This document shows, piece after piece, positions 1 through 7,435 of a DNA stretch of 10,113 nt. A program made the translations under genes and the position numbers. This DNA is from a bacterium. GTDB lineage: Bacteria; Zixibacteria; MSB-5A5; GN15; FEB-12. Under the pieces are notes generated by a model. That model was given only the letters and a program-made list of their open reading frames with translations. It had not been told where the DNA came from and did no database searches. The stretch covers positions 1 through 10,113 of the forward strand of contig DAOVOW010000040.1 of NCBI GenBank assembly GCA_030629485.1, given 5' to 3'. Position 1 is the stretch's first letter; each line of letters starts with the position of its first letter.

Positions 1-5
1 CCGTC

Positions 6-29
6 GGCAGTCCGCCGCGGCGGACTGCC
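6..29. repeat. Perfect 24-bp GC-rich palindrome
   Basis: GGCAGTCCGCC followed by GC and then GGCGGACTGCC: the 24 bases equal their own reverse complement, so either strand could fold into a stem of about 11 bp. No run of T follows on either strand, so it is not a standard intrinsic terminator. It could be a REP-like dispersed palindrome, a protein binding site, or a 3' mRNA-stabilising hairpin. The window holds only one copy. Confidence 0.8.
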
Positions 30-140
30 CTACAAGGCTTACTCATGCCGGCTTCGGAATCACCACCGATGCTGTTAAGTGAATACAAAAATCCACAAAA
101 CGAACCCATTTCCCCACCGTGCTTGCGACCCTTCGACTCC

Positions 141-178
141 GCTCAGGGTGAGGTTGGGCGCTCAGGGTGACGTTGGGG
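141..178. repeat. 19-bp tandem duplication, two copies
   Basis: Copy one at 141-159 and copy two at 160-178 share 17 of 19 positions (common core GCTCAGGGTGA, then G or C, then GTTGGG). The first copy continues leftward into CCCTTCGACTCCGCTCAGGG (129-148), which has short ACCCT/AGGGT arms at 128-132 and 145-149. Only the right half of that element is duplicated. From memory, this motif resembles short dispersed elements in many environmental bacterial genomes. Confidence 0.7.
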
Positions 179-191
179 TGTTCGCTGTGAT

Positions 192-2330
192 TCAGTGGTC
201 GTACGGGAAGTACAATGTAAACGTCGCGCCTTCACCGTCGTCGGAGGTGACACTAAGCGTGCCGTTGTGGGCGGAGAGGATGCGTTCGACCACAGCCAAC
301 CCCAGGCCGGTGCCGGTTTCTTTGCTGGTGTAGTAGCGGTCGAAGACTTTGGATAGGTTCTCTTTCTTGATGCCGACACCGGTGTCGATGACTTTGAGGG
401 CCAGGTAGTTTACCTTCTTGTGTTCAGGTCGCTCGATGAGGCCTCGCACCGATAGGGTCCCACCATCCGGCATAGCATCGATGGCGTTGATGAAAAGATT
501 CAACAGCGCTTCCATGATCTGGTTGCGATTGACAATCAGGTCCCAGTCGGCGTTGTCAAAGTGTGACTGGAATTCGACCCGGCTCTTGTGCATGTCAGGG
601 CTCACCAATTCCGAGGCGCGTTTGACCAGGAGCCTGAGATCGACTTTTTCGGTGGCATATTTCTTGGGGTTGGAGAAATCAACCAGTTCGCGCACCAACT
701 CGTTCATGCGGTGAATCTCATCGTCAACCATTTTCATCAGGTCGGCCTCCTGCACCTGCGGCCACCGCTGTTTGATGATTTGTAAACCACCCTTGATGGA
801 CGTCAGTGGTTTGCGCAGGTCGTGCGAAATCTCCGAAATCATATTCCCCATGGTCAGAAGCCGGGTGCTGTTTAGCAACGACTTTTCTTTTTCAAAAAGC
901 AGCGCCGCCTGCGAGATGACCAGTTTGGCCAGCGAGATGTCATCGTCGGTGTAGGGATGCTCCGAGTCGGCGCCGATGCAAAAAACATGGGCCGGTTCGC
1001 CGTACTTGAGGATCGGCACCGCCATGAAGGCGACCTTGGGATCGGGGAACTGATCATGAGCAGCTAGTTTCTCCGACAGGAGGGCGGAGACTTCCGCAAT
1101 ATCGTCGAAATCGAGGCTGTCCAGTTCCACATTGGTCAGGGAGATAGTCTCACGGTTGATTTTCCCCAGGTCGATGCCGCCTGAGTCGGTGAGCGGGATG
1201 TTGTCGGTGCCGGAGGCGCCGCCGAGCACGAGCGTGCTGCTGCTTGGTTCCCAGTCGAACCACAAACCCCAATCGGTTGGGAAGACCCGTCCTAACTTGG
1301 CAGTGAGGATGGATCGAAACTGATTGAGCGACTGGATCTGCGGTAACTCGCCGGTCACTTCGTGCAAGATCTCAAACTCCACCAGCCGCCGCCGGTTCTT
1401 TTCAAACTGGTTGGCGTCGTCGACGGCGACCGCCGCCTGGGAGGCAAAGGTGGTCAGCAGTTTGAGATCATTCTCAGTGAAGGCCTCGTTGTTGTGCTTG
1501 TTGGCCATATTGATGACGCCGATGACGCGCCCCTTGATCACCAGAGGGGCACACAAAAGAGATGCGGCGCCGTATCTTTCGCGGTTGATCCGTCGGAATT
1601 GCTCGTGATTTTCGACATCCTCAATCATCAATGGCTGTCCCGTCTTGGCGACATGTCCGGCGATAGATGTGCCGACCGAAAGTCGTGTCCGGGTGACCAC
1701 CGAGGATTCCAGACCGATCGCTGCCTCGATAGTGAGGGTCTCAGCGTTGTCGTCAAGCAGCATGATCGAGCCAACCTGCGCTTCGGTCACCGACGATGCC
1801 AGCACGACGATCTGCCTGAGGAGTTCTTTGAGGTTGGCGGTCGACCCGATCGACTTGCCGGCTTCGTAAAGAGCGTTGAGTTCGTTGATGCGTCGTTCCT
1901 GGAGCATGGTGGCGATTTTGAGTCGCTCCAGCAGATGCCGTCGGTCGAGGGCGGAACTCCTTTTGTCCAGCGCTCGGCGCACGGCCATCTGGAACTGGGC
2001 GAACTCGATCGGTTTCATCAGGTAGTCGTAGGCGCCACGGGCCACGGCTTCCACCGCCGAATCGAGAGCGGCATATCCGGTCATAAGAATAACCGGAATC
2101 TCCTCGTCGACTTCCTTGACGATACCGAGCAGGCTGATGCCGTCGAGTTGCGGCATCTTGATATCGGTGATGACGAGGTCGACCTTGCTGGAGCGGATGG
2201 CTTCTGCCGCCTGAGGCGAATGCTGAAAGGTCTCGACTTCGTAGCCGTCACCCGTCAGCAGCCTGGACAGCGAATCGCACATTCGCTTTTCGTCGTCGAC
2301 GATGATTATTCTGTCAACAGTCCTGGTCAT
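192..2330 (-). CDS. Soluble hybrid kinase: receiver-GAF-GAF-histidine kinase
   Basis: 712-residue cytoplasmic protein with an N-terminal receiver (about 5-122): Asp12-Asp13, phosphoacceptor Asp56 (LVITDIKMPQLDG), Thr84 and Lys106, in a sequence style like NtrC receivers. A linker helix follows. A clear GAF domain spans about 160-305 (AGHVAKTGQPL, LCAPLVIKGRVIGVINMANK), then a weaker GAF-like domain at about 318-478. The kinase core has H-box SEISHDLRKPLTSIKGGLQ with His503, N-box LLNLFINAIDAMPDGG (Asn611 and Asn615), G1 DTGVG (649-653) and G2 GTGLGL (673-678). No output domain is present, so the receiver probably gates the attached kinase. The ATG at 2330 is preferred over a TTG at 2369: it sits directly before the receiver and has AAGGAG upstream. 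This is the last gene of the run. Confidence 0.9.
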   Translation of the reverse strand: MTRTVDRIIIVDDEKRMCDSLSRLLTGDGYEVETFQHSPQAAEAIRSSKVDLVITDIKMPQLDGISLLGIVKEVDEEIPVILMTGYAALDSAVEAVARGAYDYLMKPIEFAQFQMAVRRALDKRSSALDRRHLLERLKIATMLQERRINELNALYEAGKSIGSTANLKELLRQIVVLASSVTEAQVGSIMLLDDNAETLTIEAAIGLESSVVTRTRLSVGTSIAGHVAKTGQPLMIEDVENHEQFRRINRERYGAASLLCAPLVIKGRVIGVINMANKHNNEAFTENDLKLLTTFASQAAVAVDDANQFEKNRRRLVEFEILHEVTGELPQIQSLNQFRSILTAKLGRVFPTDWGLWFDWEPSSSTLVLGGASGTDNIPLTDSGGIDLGKINRETISLTNVELDSLDFDDIAEVSALLSEKLAAHDQFPDPKVAFMAVPILKYGEPAHVFCIGADSEHPYTDDDISLAKLVISQAALLFEKEKSLLNSTRLLTMGNMISEISHDLRKPLTSIKGGLQIIKQRWPQVQEADLMKMVDDEIHRMNELVRELVDFSNPKKYATEKVDLRLLVKRASELVSPDMHKSRVEFQSHFDNADWDLIVNRNQIMEALLNLFINAIDAMPDGGTLSVRGLIERPEHKKVNYLALKVIDTGVGIKKENLSKVFDRYYTSKETGTGLGLAVVERILSAHNGTLSVTSDDGEGATFTLYFPYDH

Positions 2331-3729
2331 ACTTCGGACGGTCTCCTTCGGCGCCGACAGGAAGTTCAATCTGGAAACATCCGCCGGTCTCAGTGTTCTT
2401 GTATGTTATCGACCCACCATGCCGTTTGATTATTCCATAACAGACACTTAATCCCAGGCCGGTCCCTTTGCCCGGCTCTTTGGTGGTAAAAAAGGGTTCG
2501 AAAATGCGTGGAATCAACTCCGGCGAGATACCGGGACCAGTGTCACAGAAAGTCACACGTAGCGAGTGATCGGAGGCAGTGATCGCAACCTTCAGCCTAC
2601 CACCATCCGGCATGAAATCAACGGCGTTTATGATGATGTTCAAAAGAACCTGTTTAAGATTCTCCGGAACGCCGAAGATGGAGGGACAGTTGGTCGAAAA
2701 GTCTTTGACCAATTCAATGTTGTTGGCAGCCAACTGACGATCCATCAACTGCAATACACTGTCCACCAGTCGGCACACGTCGACGGGCGCCAATTCCTCA
2801 GGACGAGGATGGTGGAAATCAAGGAGTTGACTGACGATTCCGGCGATACGGTCGATCTCTTCGCTGACGATATCGACGTAGTTGGTCACCTCGATGTTCG
2901 TGCCCACCACACGTCTGATAAGTTGCAGGTAGTTGCCGATTATGCCAAGAGGATTGTTGACTTCATGAGCCACTTTGGCGGACATTTCTCCAAGGGCAGC
3001 GGCGCGCTCGGTCTGCACCAACTGCTCCTGCGCCGCGCGCAACTGGCGGGTGGCCATCTTTTCGGCTGAGTAAAGCCGGGCGTTCTCGATAGCAACCGAG
3101 ATCTGGCTGCCCAGTACCGACAGAAACTCGATGTCGTCCATTTCGAATTTCCGGTTTGACATTTTGTCGGCAATGATGAATATCCCGGTTAGATTCGACT
3201 GGTACATCAGAGGCACCACCAGGCCCGGATGGAAATGCTCTAGAATATCTTTCTCTCCTCGACCGGCGTGGCTGCCGATCAACTCTCCCGTCGGCAGAGG
3301 ACGATTCAGGCTCGTCATATAGGTCAGCAGTCCGGATCCGGCTTTGAAAAACCGTCGTGCGTCAGCAAACTCGCCGGACCCCCTGGCCTTGGCCTGCACA
3401 AATCGATCCGGCCACTGTTCGAGCCGCAGGAATATGGCAGCTCGGGAGGCGCCCACCTGGGCCAGGGCCGTCAGGATGAAAGTGTCCAGCAAGGTCTCGT
3501 AGTCCAGCACACTGTTGAAATTGCGACTGATCTCGAAGATTGTGTAGAGGTCAAAGATTTTGCGTTTCAGTTGACGATTGGTGTTGGTCAGCGCAGCTAT
3601 CCGCTCACTCAGTTCTTCTATCTGTTGCACAGTATAAACGGACGCGTGACCCTCACCGGTGGCGGCATCCACAGGTGGTGTCAGCGGCAAAGAGGCACTG
3701 TTTGTTTTTTTATCGGCATCGGCGCACAT
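2314..3729 (-). CDS. Soluble GAF-domain sensor histidine kinase, NtrB-like
   Basis: 471-residue histidine kinase with no membrane segment or signal peptide, so probably cytoplasmic. Residues 1-33 are low-complexity. A short coiled coil (about 35-60) leads into a GAF domain (about 75-218) and then a signalling helix (219-245). The H-box SAKVAHEVNNPLGIIGNYLQ has phosphoacceptor His255. The ATPase domain shows the N-box LLNIIINAVDFMPDGG (Asn364 and Asn368), G1 box DTGPG (396-400), F-box FEPFFTTKEPGKG and G2 box GTGLGLS (422-428), all intact. The motif style resembles NtrB-class kinases. The ligand of the GAF domain is unknown. The gene starts 5 bp after folC and overlaps the next kinase gene by 17 bp. 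Its partner is probably the receiver domain at the N-terminus of that next protein, or a distant regulator; this is inference. Confidence 0.9.
   Translation of the reverse strand: MCADADKKTNSASLPLTPPVDAATGEGHASVYTVQQIEELSERIAALTNTNRQLKRKIFDLYTIFEISRNFNSVLDYETLLDTFILTALAQVGASRAAIFLRLEQWPDRFVQAKARGSGEFADARRFFKAGSGLLTYMTSLNRPLPTGELIGSHAGRGEKDILEHFHPGLVVPLMYQSNLTGIFIIADKMSNRKFEMDDIEFLSVLGSQISVAIENARLYSAEKMATRQLRAAQEQLVQTERAAALGEMSAKVAHEVNNPLGIIGNYLQLIRRVVGTNIEVTNYVDIVSEEIDRIAGIVSQLLDFHHPRPEELAPVDVCRLVDSVLQLMDRQLAANNIELVKDFSTNCPSIFGVPENLKQVLLNIIINAVDFMPDGGRLKVAITASDHSLRVTFCDTGPGISPELIPRIFEPFFTTKEPGKGTGLGLSVCYGIIKRHGGSITYKNTETGGCFQIELPVGAEGDRPKYDQDC
2343..2348 (-). promoter_or_regulatory. Probable ribosome-binding site of the receiver-GAF-GAF kinase gene
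   Basis: AAGGAG on the minus strand, 12 nt before the ATG at 2330 and inside the 3' end of the upstream kinase gene. The core is strong but the spacing is longer than usual. It lies downstream of the alternative TTG at 2369, so it cannot serve that start. Confidence 0.5.
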
Positions 3730-3734
3730 GGTCG

Positions 3735-5003
3735 TTATCCGAACTTCTCAAGGAACTCCCCTACCAGGAAATGGGAGCCGGCAACAACTATAATATCGTC
3801 ACTCCGACAGGTTTTCAAAAGCCTGCGCAGGGCCACCGTCAGTGAGCCCGAACGGCGAACAGGCACACCCCTGAAGTCGGTCTGATCAATCAGGCCTGAG
3901 AGGTCAGTGGAGCGGTGTGTTTTTAGAGGGACCAAGTGAAAACCGTTCGCGATCGGGGCCATAAGGTCGATCATTTCCTGATGTGGTTTGCGGCGGACAA
4001 AGCCAGCAATAATGTGCGCCTTCTCGTCGGGGAAACGTATTTTGAACGCGCCGACAAAAGCCGCCACACCGGAGGCGTTATGGCAAACATCGAGGATCAC
4101 TGTAGGACGACCGCGTCGCCTGACAATCTGAAAACGACCCGGCCAATCAACAGCGCGCAGTCCGGCTCGCATGGCTGAGCGGCTCACCTTTAGACTGTCA
4201 GTATCGAGAATGGCCAGCGCCTTTAGAGCCAACGCGGCGTTGCTCAGTTGATGCGGACCGTTCAGCGCCGGCGCCACTTTCTCCAGACGGCAGCCATTCC
4301 ATGTGAAGTCAAGCCAACCTTTGCTCAGATCGACAAGAAAATCCGACTTGGTCAGCCGGTGTAACGGTGCGCCGACAGAGCGACAGCGCTGCCGCATCAC
4401 TTGCTCCGCCTCACGTGGCAGCAAACCAATCAGATGCGGCACCGATGGTTTGATAATCCCCGCCTTTTCCGTCGCTATCTTTCGCAATGACGAACCGAGA
4501 ATCTCGACGTGATCGCGGCTGATATCGGTTGTGATGGTCAGAAGAGGTGTCAGCACGTTGGTAGCATCGAGTCGTCCGCCCAGTCCAGTCTCGATGACGG
4601 CGAGGTCGACTCCGGCCCGTTCGAAATAGTAGAGCGCCATAGCCGTTATCACCTCGAAGAAGGACAGCTTGCGCCGATCAAGCTCTCGTCGATAGCGATC
4701 GACGAAGGCGGTCACCGATCGTCCGGGAATCATCCGACCATCGACCCGTATCCGCTCCCTTAGGCTGACGAGATGAGGGGATGTAAAAAGTCCTGTCTTG
4801 TAGCCGGCCTCATGCAATACCGAGGCGATCATAGCCGCCGTCGAACCCTTGCCGTTGGTTCCGGCCAGGTGGATTGTCGGGTAGGTGTGCTGCGGTGATC
4901 CGATCGATTCGAGAAACTGCGAGATATTCTCCAGCCCCAGCTTCATGCCGAAGAACTCGCGAGAGAGGATAAACCTCTCGGCTGAAACATAGTTATGTTT
5001 CAA
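3735..5003 (-). CDS. folC: FolC, folylpolyglutamate synthase / dihydrofolate synthase
   Basis: 422-residue Mur-ligase-family enzyme that adds glutamate to folates and, in many bacteria, also to dihydropteroate, using ATP. The P-loop GTNGKGS spans 48-54. It is followed by TSPHL (74-78), ETGLGGRLDATN (138-149), the metal-site ISRDHVEILG with His165, and in the second domain DVCHNASG (305-312, usually DGAHNPxG). The C-terminal GSHFLVGEFL (409-418) matches the family ending. The start is TTG at 5003, overlapping accD by 11 bp: GGAG lies 8 nt upstream, and the conserved beginning (Y..AERF) would be lost with the first in-frame ATG at 4946. accD-folC adjacency is common in other bacteria. Whether it also has dihydrofolate synthase activity cannot be told from sequence alone. 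Confidence 0.94.
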   Translation of the reverse strand: MKHNYVSAERFILSREFFGMKLGLENISQFLESIGSPQHTYPTIHLAGTNGKGSTAAMIASVLHEAGYKTGLFTSPHLVSLRERIRVDGRMIPGRSVTAFVDRYRRELDRRKLSFFEVITAMALYYFERAGVDLAVIETGLGGRLDATNVLTPLLTITTDISRDHVEILGSSLRKIATEKAGIIKPSVPHLIGLLPREAEQVMRQRCRSVGAPLHRLTKSDFLVDLSKGWLDFTWNGCRLEKVAPALNGPHQLSNAALALKALAILDTDSLKVSRSAMRAGLRAVDWPGRFQIVRRRGRPTVILDVCHNASGVAAFVGAFKIRFPDEKAHIIAGFVRRKPHQEMIDLMAPIANGFHLVPLKTHRSTDLSGLIDQTDFRGVPVRRSGSLTVALRRLLKTCRSDDIIVVAGSHFLVGEFLEKFG

Positions 5004-5847
5004 CGCTCTTTCTCCACATCATCCTGAGAAGCTTGACGATGGTATTACGCAGGTCCTTCCGTACGACGATCTTGTCAAGAAATCCCTTTTCGAGGAAAAA
5101 CTCGGAAGACTGAAACCCTTCGGGCAAATCCTGACCGATAGTCTGCTGGATTACTCTCGGTCCGGCAAAACCAAGAAGGGCTTTGGGCTCCGCGATGACG
5201 ACATCCCCCAACGAGGCATAGGACGCCATAACGCCGGCGGTAGTTGGATTGGTCAGGATAGAGATGTAAGGAATGCGCGTCTCCGCCAGCACGGCCAGCA
5301 AGGCCGATGTTTTGGCCATCTGCATCAAAGACAGAATCCCCTCCTGCATGCGAGCACCGCCACTGCTCGATACGATCAAGAGCGGAACCCTGTTTTCGAT
5401 AGCCCGTTCGATGGCACGACCGATCTTCTCACCCACGACTGAACCCATCGATCCTCCAATGAAGGAGAAATCCATAATGGCAAACGATATCGGTATGCCG
5501 TCGATCGTCGCCAGCCCGGCGGTGACACCCTCCAGAGCGCCGGACTTCTGCTGGGCGGTTTTGATGCGGTCGGGATACTTCTTGGAGTCCTTGAACTTCA
5601 GCGGATCTTTCGACACCAGATTGACATCCCGCACGTCCAGGTGTCCGTCGTCGAGGAGAAGCTCAATGTATTTTCGGCTGGGAATACGGAAATGGAAGTT
5701 GCAGTTGGGGCAAACCCACAGGAGTTGCTCCATCTTCTTGCTGTATACGATTTCGCCGCATGAAGTGCACTTCGTCCACAACCCTTCCGGGATGTTCTTC
5801 TTCTCTTTGGACTCAATCCCGGATTTCGCTTTCTTGAACCATTCCAT
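4993..5847 (-). CDS. accD: AccD, acetyl-CoA carboxylase carboxyltransferase subunit beta
   Basis: 284-residue beta subunit of the carboxyltransferase component of acetyl-CoA carboxylase, which with AccA moves the carboxyl group from biotin to acetyl-CoA to give malonyl-CoA, the first committed step of fatty acid synthesis. The N-terminal zinc ribbon has Cys27, Cys30, Cys46 and Cys49 (CTSC and CPNC pairs). The crotonase-type core shows MDFSFIGGSMGSVVGEK (125-141), SSSGGARMQEG (160-170), NPTTAGVMASYASLGD (200-215) and EPKALLGFAGPRVI (220-233). Length and motif order are standard and nothing is missing. The start lies 3 bp after the rimI stop, with no strong ribosome-binding site. AccA is not in the window. 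Confidence 0.97.
   Translation of the reverse strand: MEWFKKAKSGIESKEKKNIPEGLWTKCTSCGEIVYSKKMEQLLWVCPNCNFHFRIPSRKYIELLLDDGHLDVRDVNLVSKDPLKFKDSKKYPDRIKTAQQKSGALEGVTAGLATIDGIPISFAIMDFSFIGGSMGSVVGEKIGRAIERAIENRVPLLIVSSSGGARMQEGILSLMQMAKTSALLAVLAETRIPYISILTNPTTAGVMASYASLGDVVIAEPKALLGFAGPRVIQQTIGQDLPEGFQSSEFFLEKGFLDKIVVRKDLRNTIVKLLRMMWRKSVET
5012..5015 (-). promoter_or_regulatory. Ribosome-binding site supporting the TTG start of folC
   Basis: GGAG on the minus strand, 8 nt before the TTG at 5003 and inside the end of accD. Spacing is near ideal, which favours TTG over the in-frame ATG 57 nt further on. Confidence 0.65.
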
Positions 5848-5850
5848 GGA

Positions 5851-6339
5851 TCAGTCGCTCGCCCGTGCGTCATCGAGATAGTATACCATCACCAAAGCAT
5901 CCTCAACCGGGTTCCGATAGTAATTGGGACGTCGGTACAACTGATGAAAACCGTGCCTCCGGTAGAAAGCAATCGCACCGGTATTGGTGGGTCGCACTTC
6001 CAGCAAGAGGTACTCGCATTCAGCTTCTTTCACGACCCGTAAAATATGCTCAAGGAGTTGTTTGGCAACCGATTTTCTTCGGTACGCCTCGACCACGGCG
6101 ATGTTGGTCAGGTGTGACTCCACGTCGATAGTCAAGTAGCAGGCATAGCCAACTATCTCACCATCATCCAGCGCCACCAGTGAACCCCAATCGTCCTCGG
6201 CCAAGGCCTCGTGAAACGCGTTCTCGGACCAGGGATCAGGAAATAGCTCCTGCTCCAGCGCGGTGATGCGGGGAATGTCTTCCGCGGTCATAGCTCTGAT
6301 GGTGATGGTCAGTTTACTGGTCTTTCCGACGCTGCTCAT
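5851..6339 (-). CDS. rimI: RimI-type GNAT N-acetyltransferase (ribosomal protein S18 alanine N-acetyltransferase)
   Basis: 162-residue GNAT-fold acetyltransferase. RimI acetylates the N-terminal alanine of ribosomal protein S18 from acetyl-CoA, and the gene commonly sits beside tsaB and tsaE. Visible signatures are RAMTAEDIPRITALEQELFPDPW split over 15-37, LTNIAVVEAYRRKSVAKQLL (79-96, the acetyl-CoA loop and helix), LLLEVRPTNTGAIAFYRRHGF split over 111-131 with Glu114 as probable base and Tyr126 as probable acid, and MVYYL near the end. The acetyl-CoA loop reads RRKSVA, where most members have Gly in place of Ser90. The ATG at 6339 has GGAG 7 nt upstream and gives a normal length. A TTG-initiated extension to 6516 would add 59 residues that are only a shifted reading of tsaB. 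Substrate identity is inferred from family and neighbours. Confidence 0.9.
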   Translation of the reverse strand: MSSVGKTSKLTITIRAMTAEDIPRITALEQELFPDPWSENAFHEALAEDDWGSLVALDDGEIVGYACYLTIDVESHLTNIAVVEAYRRKSVAKQLLEHILRVVKEAECEYLLLEVRPTNTGAIAFYRRHGFHQLYRRPNYYRNPVEDALVMVYYLDDARASD

Positions 6340-7000
6340 AGCGAAGCTCCGCCTGTGATTTCTGAACGTACAACGGCTGCAATTGGCTGATGTCATCCTG
6401 GTTGCCCGCCTCCAGCCTGACCATTCCCACTTGCAGCAAATCAGCAGCATCGTACTCGATGCCGGGCGGCACAGCGGAACCGGACGACGACAGGTCCGGC
6501 GGCAGCTTGATACCAACGCTCGTGACCGGGCGCCCTTTCACGAAGGCGCGAATCTTGCCTATGGGAACGGCTTCGATGCGTTCGGAGTCGAAGCGACCGT
6601 TCTCTATCGTGGCGACGAAACATTCATCACGTTTGAACGGCACCACGACGCAGATCTCGCCGGCAACGTTTCTCAGTTTGAGAACTACTATGTCGAAGAG
6701 CGATACTCCGACTATCGGAATGTCAAGCGCTTCCGCAATGCCTTTGGCCGCCGCCAATCCGATCCTCAGGCCGGTGAAAGAACCCGGTCCCGTACAGATG
6801 ACTAAGGCTCCGAGCTGCTTGGTCTGAATGCCGGCGCCGTCAAGCAAGTCCTGAATCTTGCGGACCAGCATCTGACCGTGCGATGCGCCGATATCCTCGT
6901 TCAGTTTTACAACCCGATCGGACCCGAAGCTCAGGGCCAGTCGAAGTACCGACGTGGAAGTGTCGATGGCCAGGACGTGTTGGTACGAGGGGTTAGTCAT
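6314..7000 (-). CDS. tsaB: TsaB, tRNA t6A37 threonylcarbamoyltransferase complex dimerisation subunit
   Basis: 228-residue ASKHA-fold protein, close to the usual 230 or so. TsaB is a catalytically inactive paralogue of TsaD that serves as its scaffold in t6A synthesis. The N-terminal strand motif LAIDTSTSVLRLAL (10-23) and the hallmark CTGPGSFTGLRIGLAAAKG (69-87) are clear. The C-terminal LQPLYVQKSQAE (207-218) matches the usual family ending. The ATG start overlaps the tsaE stop by 4 bp; no Shine-Dalgarno sequence is seen, which fits translational coupling. The 3' end overlaps rimI by 26 bp. TsaD, its obligate partner, is not encoded in the window. Confidence 0.95.
   Translation of the reverse strand: MTNPSYQHVLAIDTSTSVLRLALSFGSDRVVKLNEDIGASHGQMLVRKIQDLLDGAGIQTKQLGALVICTGPGSFTGLRIGLAAAKGIAEALDIPIVGVSLFDIVVLKLRNVAGEICVVVPFKRDECFVATIENGRFDSERIEAVPIGKIRAFVKGRPVTSVGIKLPPDLSSSGSAVPPGIEYDAADLLQVGMVRLEAGNQDDISQLQPLYVQKSQAELRYEQRRKDQ
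6347..6350 (-). promoter_or_regulatory. Ribosome-binding site supporting the internal ATG start of rimI
   Basis: GGAG on the minus strand, 7 nt before the ATG at 6339, lying inside the 3' end of tsaB. It supports the 162-residue RimI rather than the longer reading frame. Confidence 0.6.
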
Positions 7001-7431
7001 GACTGAACGTGCGAGACGTTAATCTCACGGGTATTCTCATCTATGATTTGAAAACTGATCACGTAATACTGCGACGGCAGGTGATGACCCGCTTTGTCAC
7101 CCCATTCGACCACGATTAGACCGGGGCGCTGAAGATATTCATCCCAGCCGATTTCCTCAAGCTCGGTCGGGTCATCGATACGGTACAGGTCAAGATGGTA
7201 CAGCGGGCGTTCCCCTGGATACTCATTGACAATAGTAAACGACGGCGAATTGACCGCCTCTCCATCCAGCCCCAGCGCCTCGGCTAATCCACGTACGAAG
7301 GCGGTCTTGCCCGCACCCAACTCGCCCTTCAGAACCACCAGATCACCCGGACGAAACAGAGGCGCCAGCTTTTTCGCCAGAGCGATGGTTTCGGACTCGT
7401 TGTGAGATGTGATGTTGAGGCGAAGGGCCAA
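6997..7431 (-). CDS. tsaE: TsaE, ATPase subunit of the tRNA t6A37 threonylcarbamoyl-transfer complex
   Basis: 144-residue P-loop ATPase of the TsaE (YjeE) family. It works with TsaB and TsaD in the cytoplasm to make N6-threonylcarbamoyladenosine at position 37 of ANN-decoding tRNAs, and ATP hydrolysis is thought to reset the complex. The Walker A motif GELGAGKT spans residues 36-43. The family signatures SPSFTIVNEY (62-71), LYHLDLYR (77-84, with Asp81) and VVEWGDK (107-113) all follow in order, and the length is normal. The start is TTG, chosen because a GAGGT ribosome-binding site lies 6 nt upstream and the next signature (ETIALAKKL) must be included. It begins 4 bp after porX and its stop overlaps the tsaB start by 4 bp (ATGA), so translation of the two is probably coupled. 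Confidence 0.95.
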   Translation of the reverse strand: MALRLNITSHNESETIALAKKLAPLFRPGDLVVLKGELGAGKTAFVRGLAEALGLDGEAVNSPSFTIVNEYPGERPLYHLDLYRIDDPTELEEIGWDEYLQRPGLIVVEWGDKAGHHLPSQYYVISFQIIDENTREINVSHVQS

Positions 7432-7435
7432 CGTT

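Larger units (their letters stand above)
1..191. other. Gene-free region downstream of the operon
   Basis: No convincing gene is seen in these 191 bases beyond the stop of the last kinase. They hold a perfect palindrome at 6-29, a T-rich stretch on the minus strand at about 79-111, and repeat-like sequence at 128-178. No hairpin directly followed by a T-tract on the minus strand is visible, so there is no clear intrinsic terminator for the operon before the left edge. Confidence 0.6.

Noticed and set aside
1..120. Intrinsic terminator for the operon
   Set aside because: The palindrome at 6-29 is not followed by a T-tract on the minus strand, and the T-rich stretch at about 79-111 is not preceded by a good stem.
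79..333. Small plus-strand open frame at the left end
   Set aside because: It runs through the 19-bp tandem repeat and the 3' end of the hybrid kinase gene and has no recognisable protein features.
2331..2369. TTG start 13 codons upstream for the hybrid kinase
   Set aside because: It lacks a ribosome-binding site of its own and would deepen the overlap with the upstream kinase gene. The ATG at 2330 sits directly before the receiver domain.
1362..2429. Long plus-strand open frame (355 codons) antisense to the hybrid kinase
   Set aside because: It has no recognisable domain or conserved motif, and the opposite strand encodes a clear receiver and GAF domain over the same bases. Long antisense frames are expected from codon bias.
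3268..3885. Plus-strand open frame of 205 codons across the folC / kinase junction
   Set aside because: It is antisense to two well-supported genes and shows no family features.
5273..5881. Plus-strand open frame of 202 codons opposite accD
   Set aside because: AccD on the minus strand has complete motifs; this frame does not resemble any protein.
6340..6516. N-terminal extension of RimI by 59 residues
   Set aside because: The added residues are Arg/Cys/Ser-rich out-of-frame translation of tsaB, and a GGAG site precedes the internal ATG.
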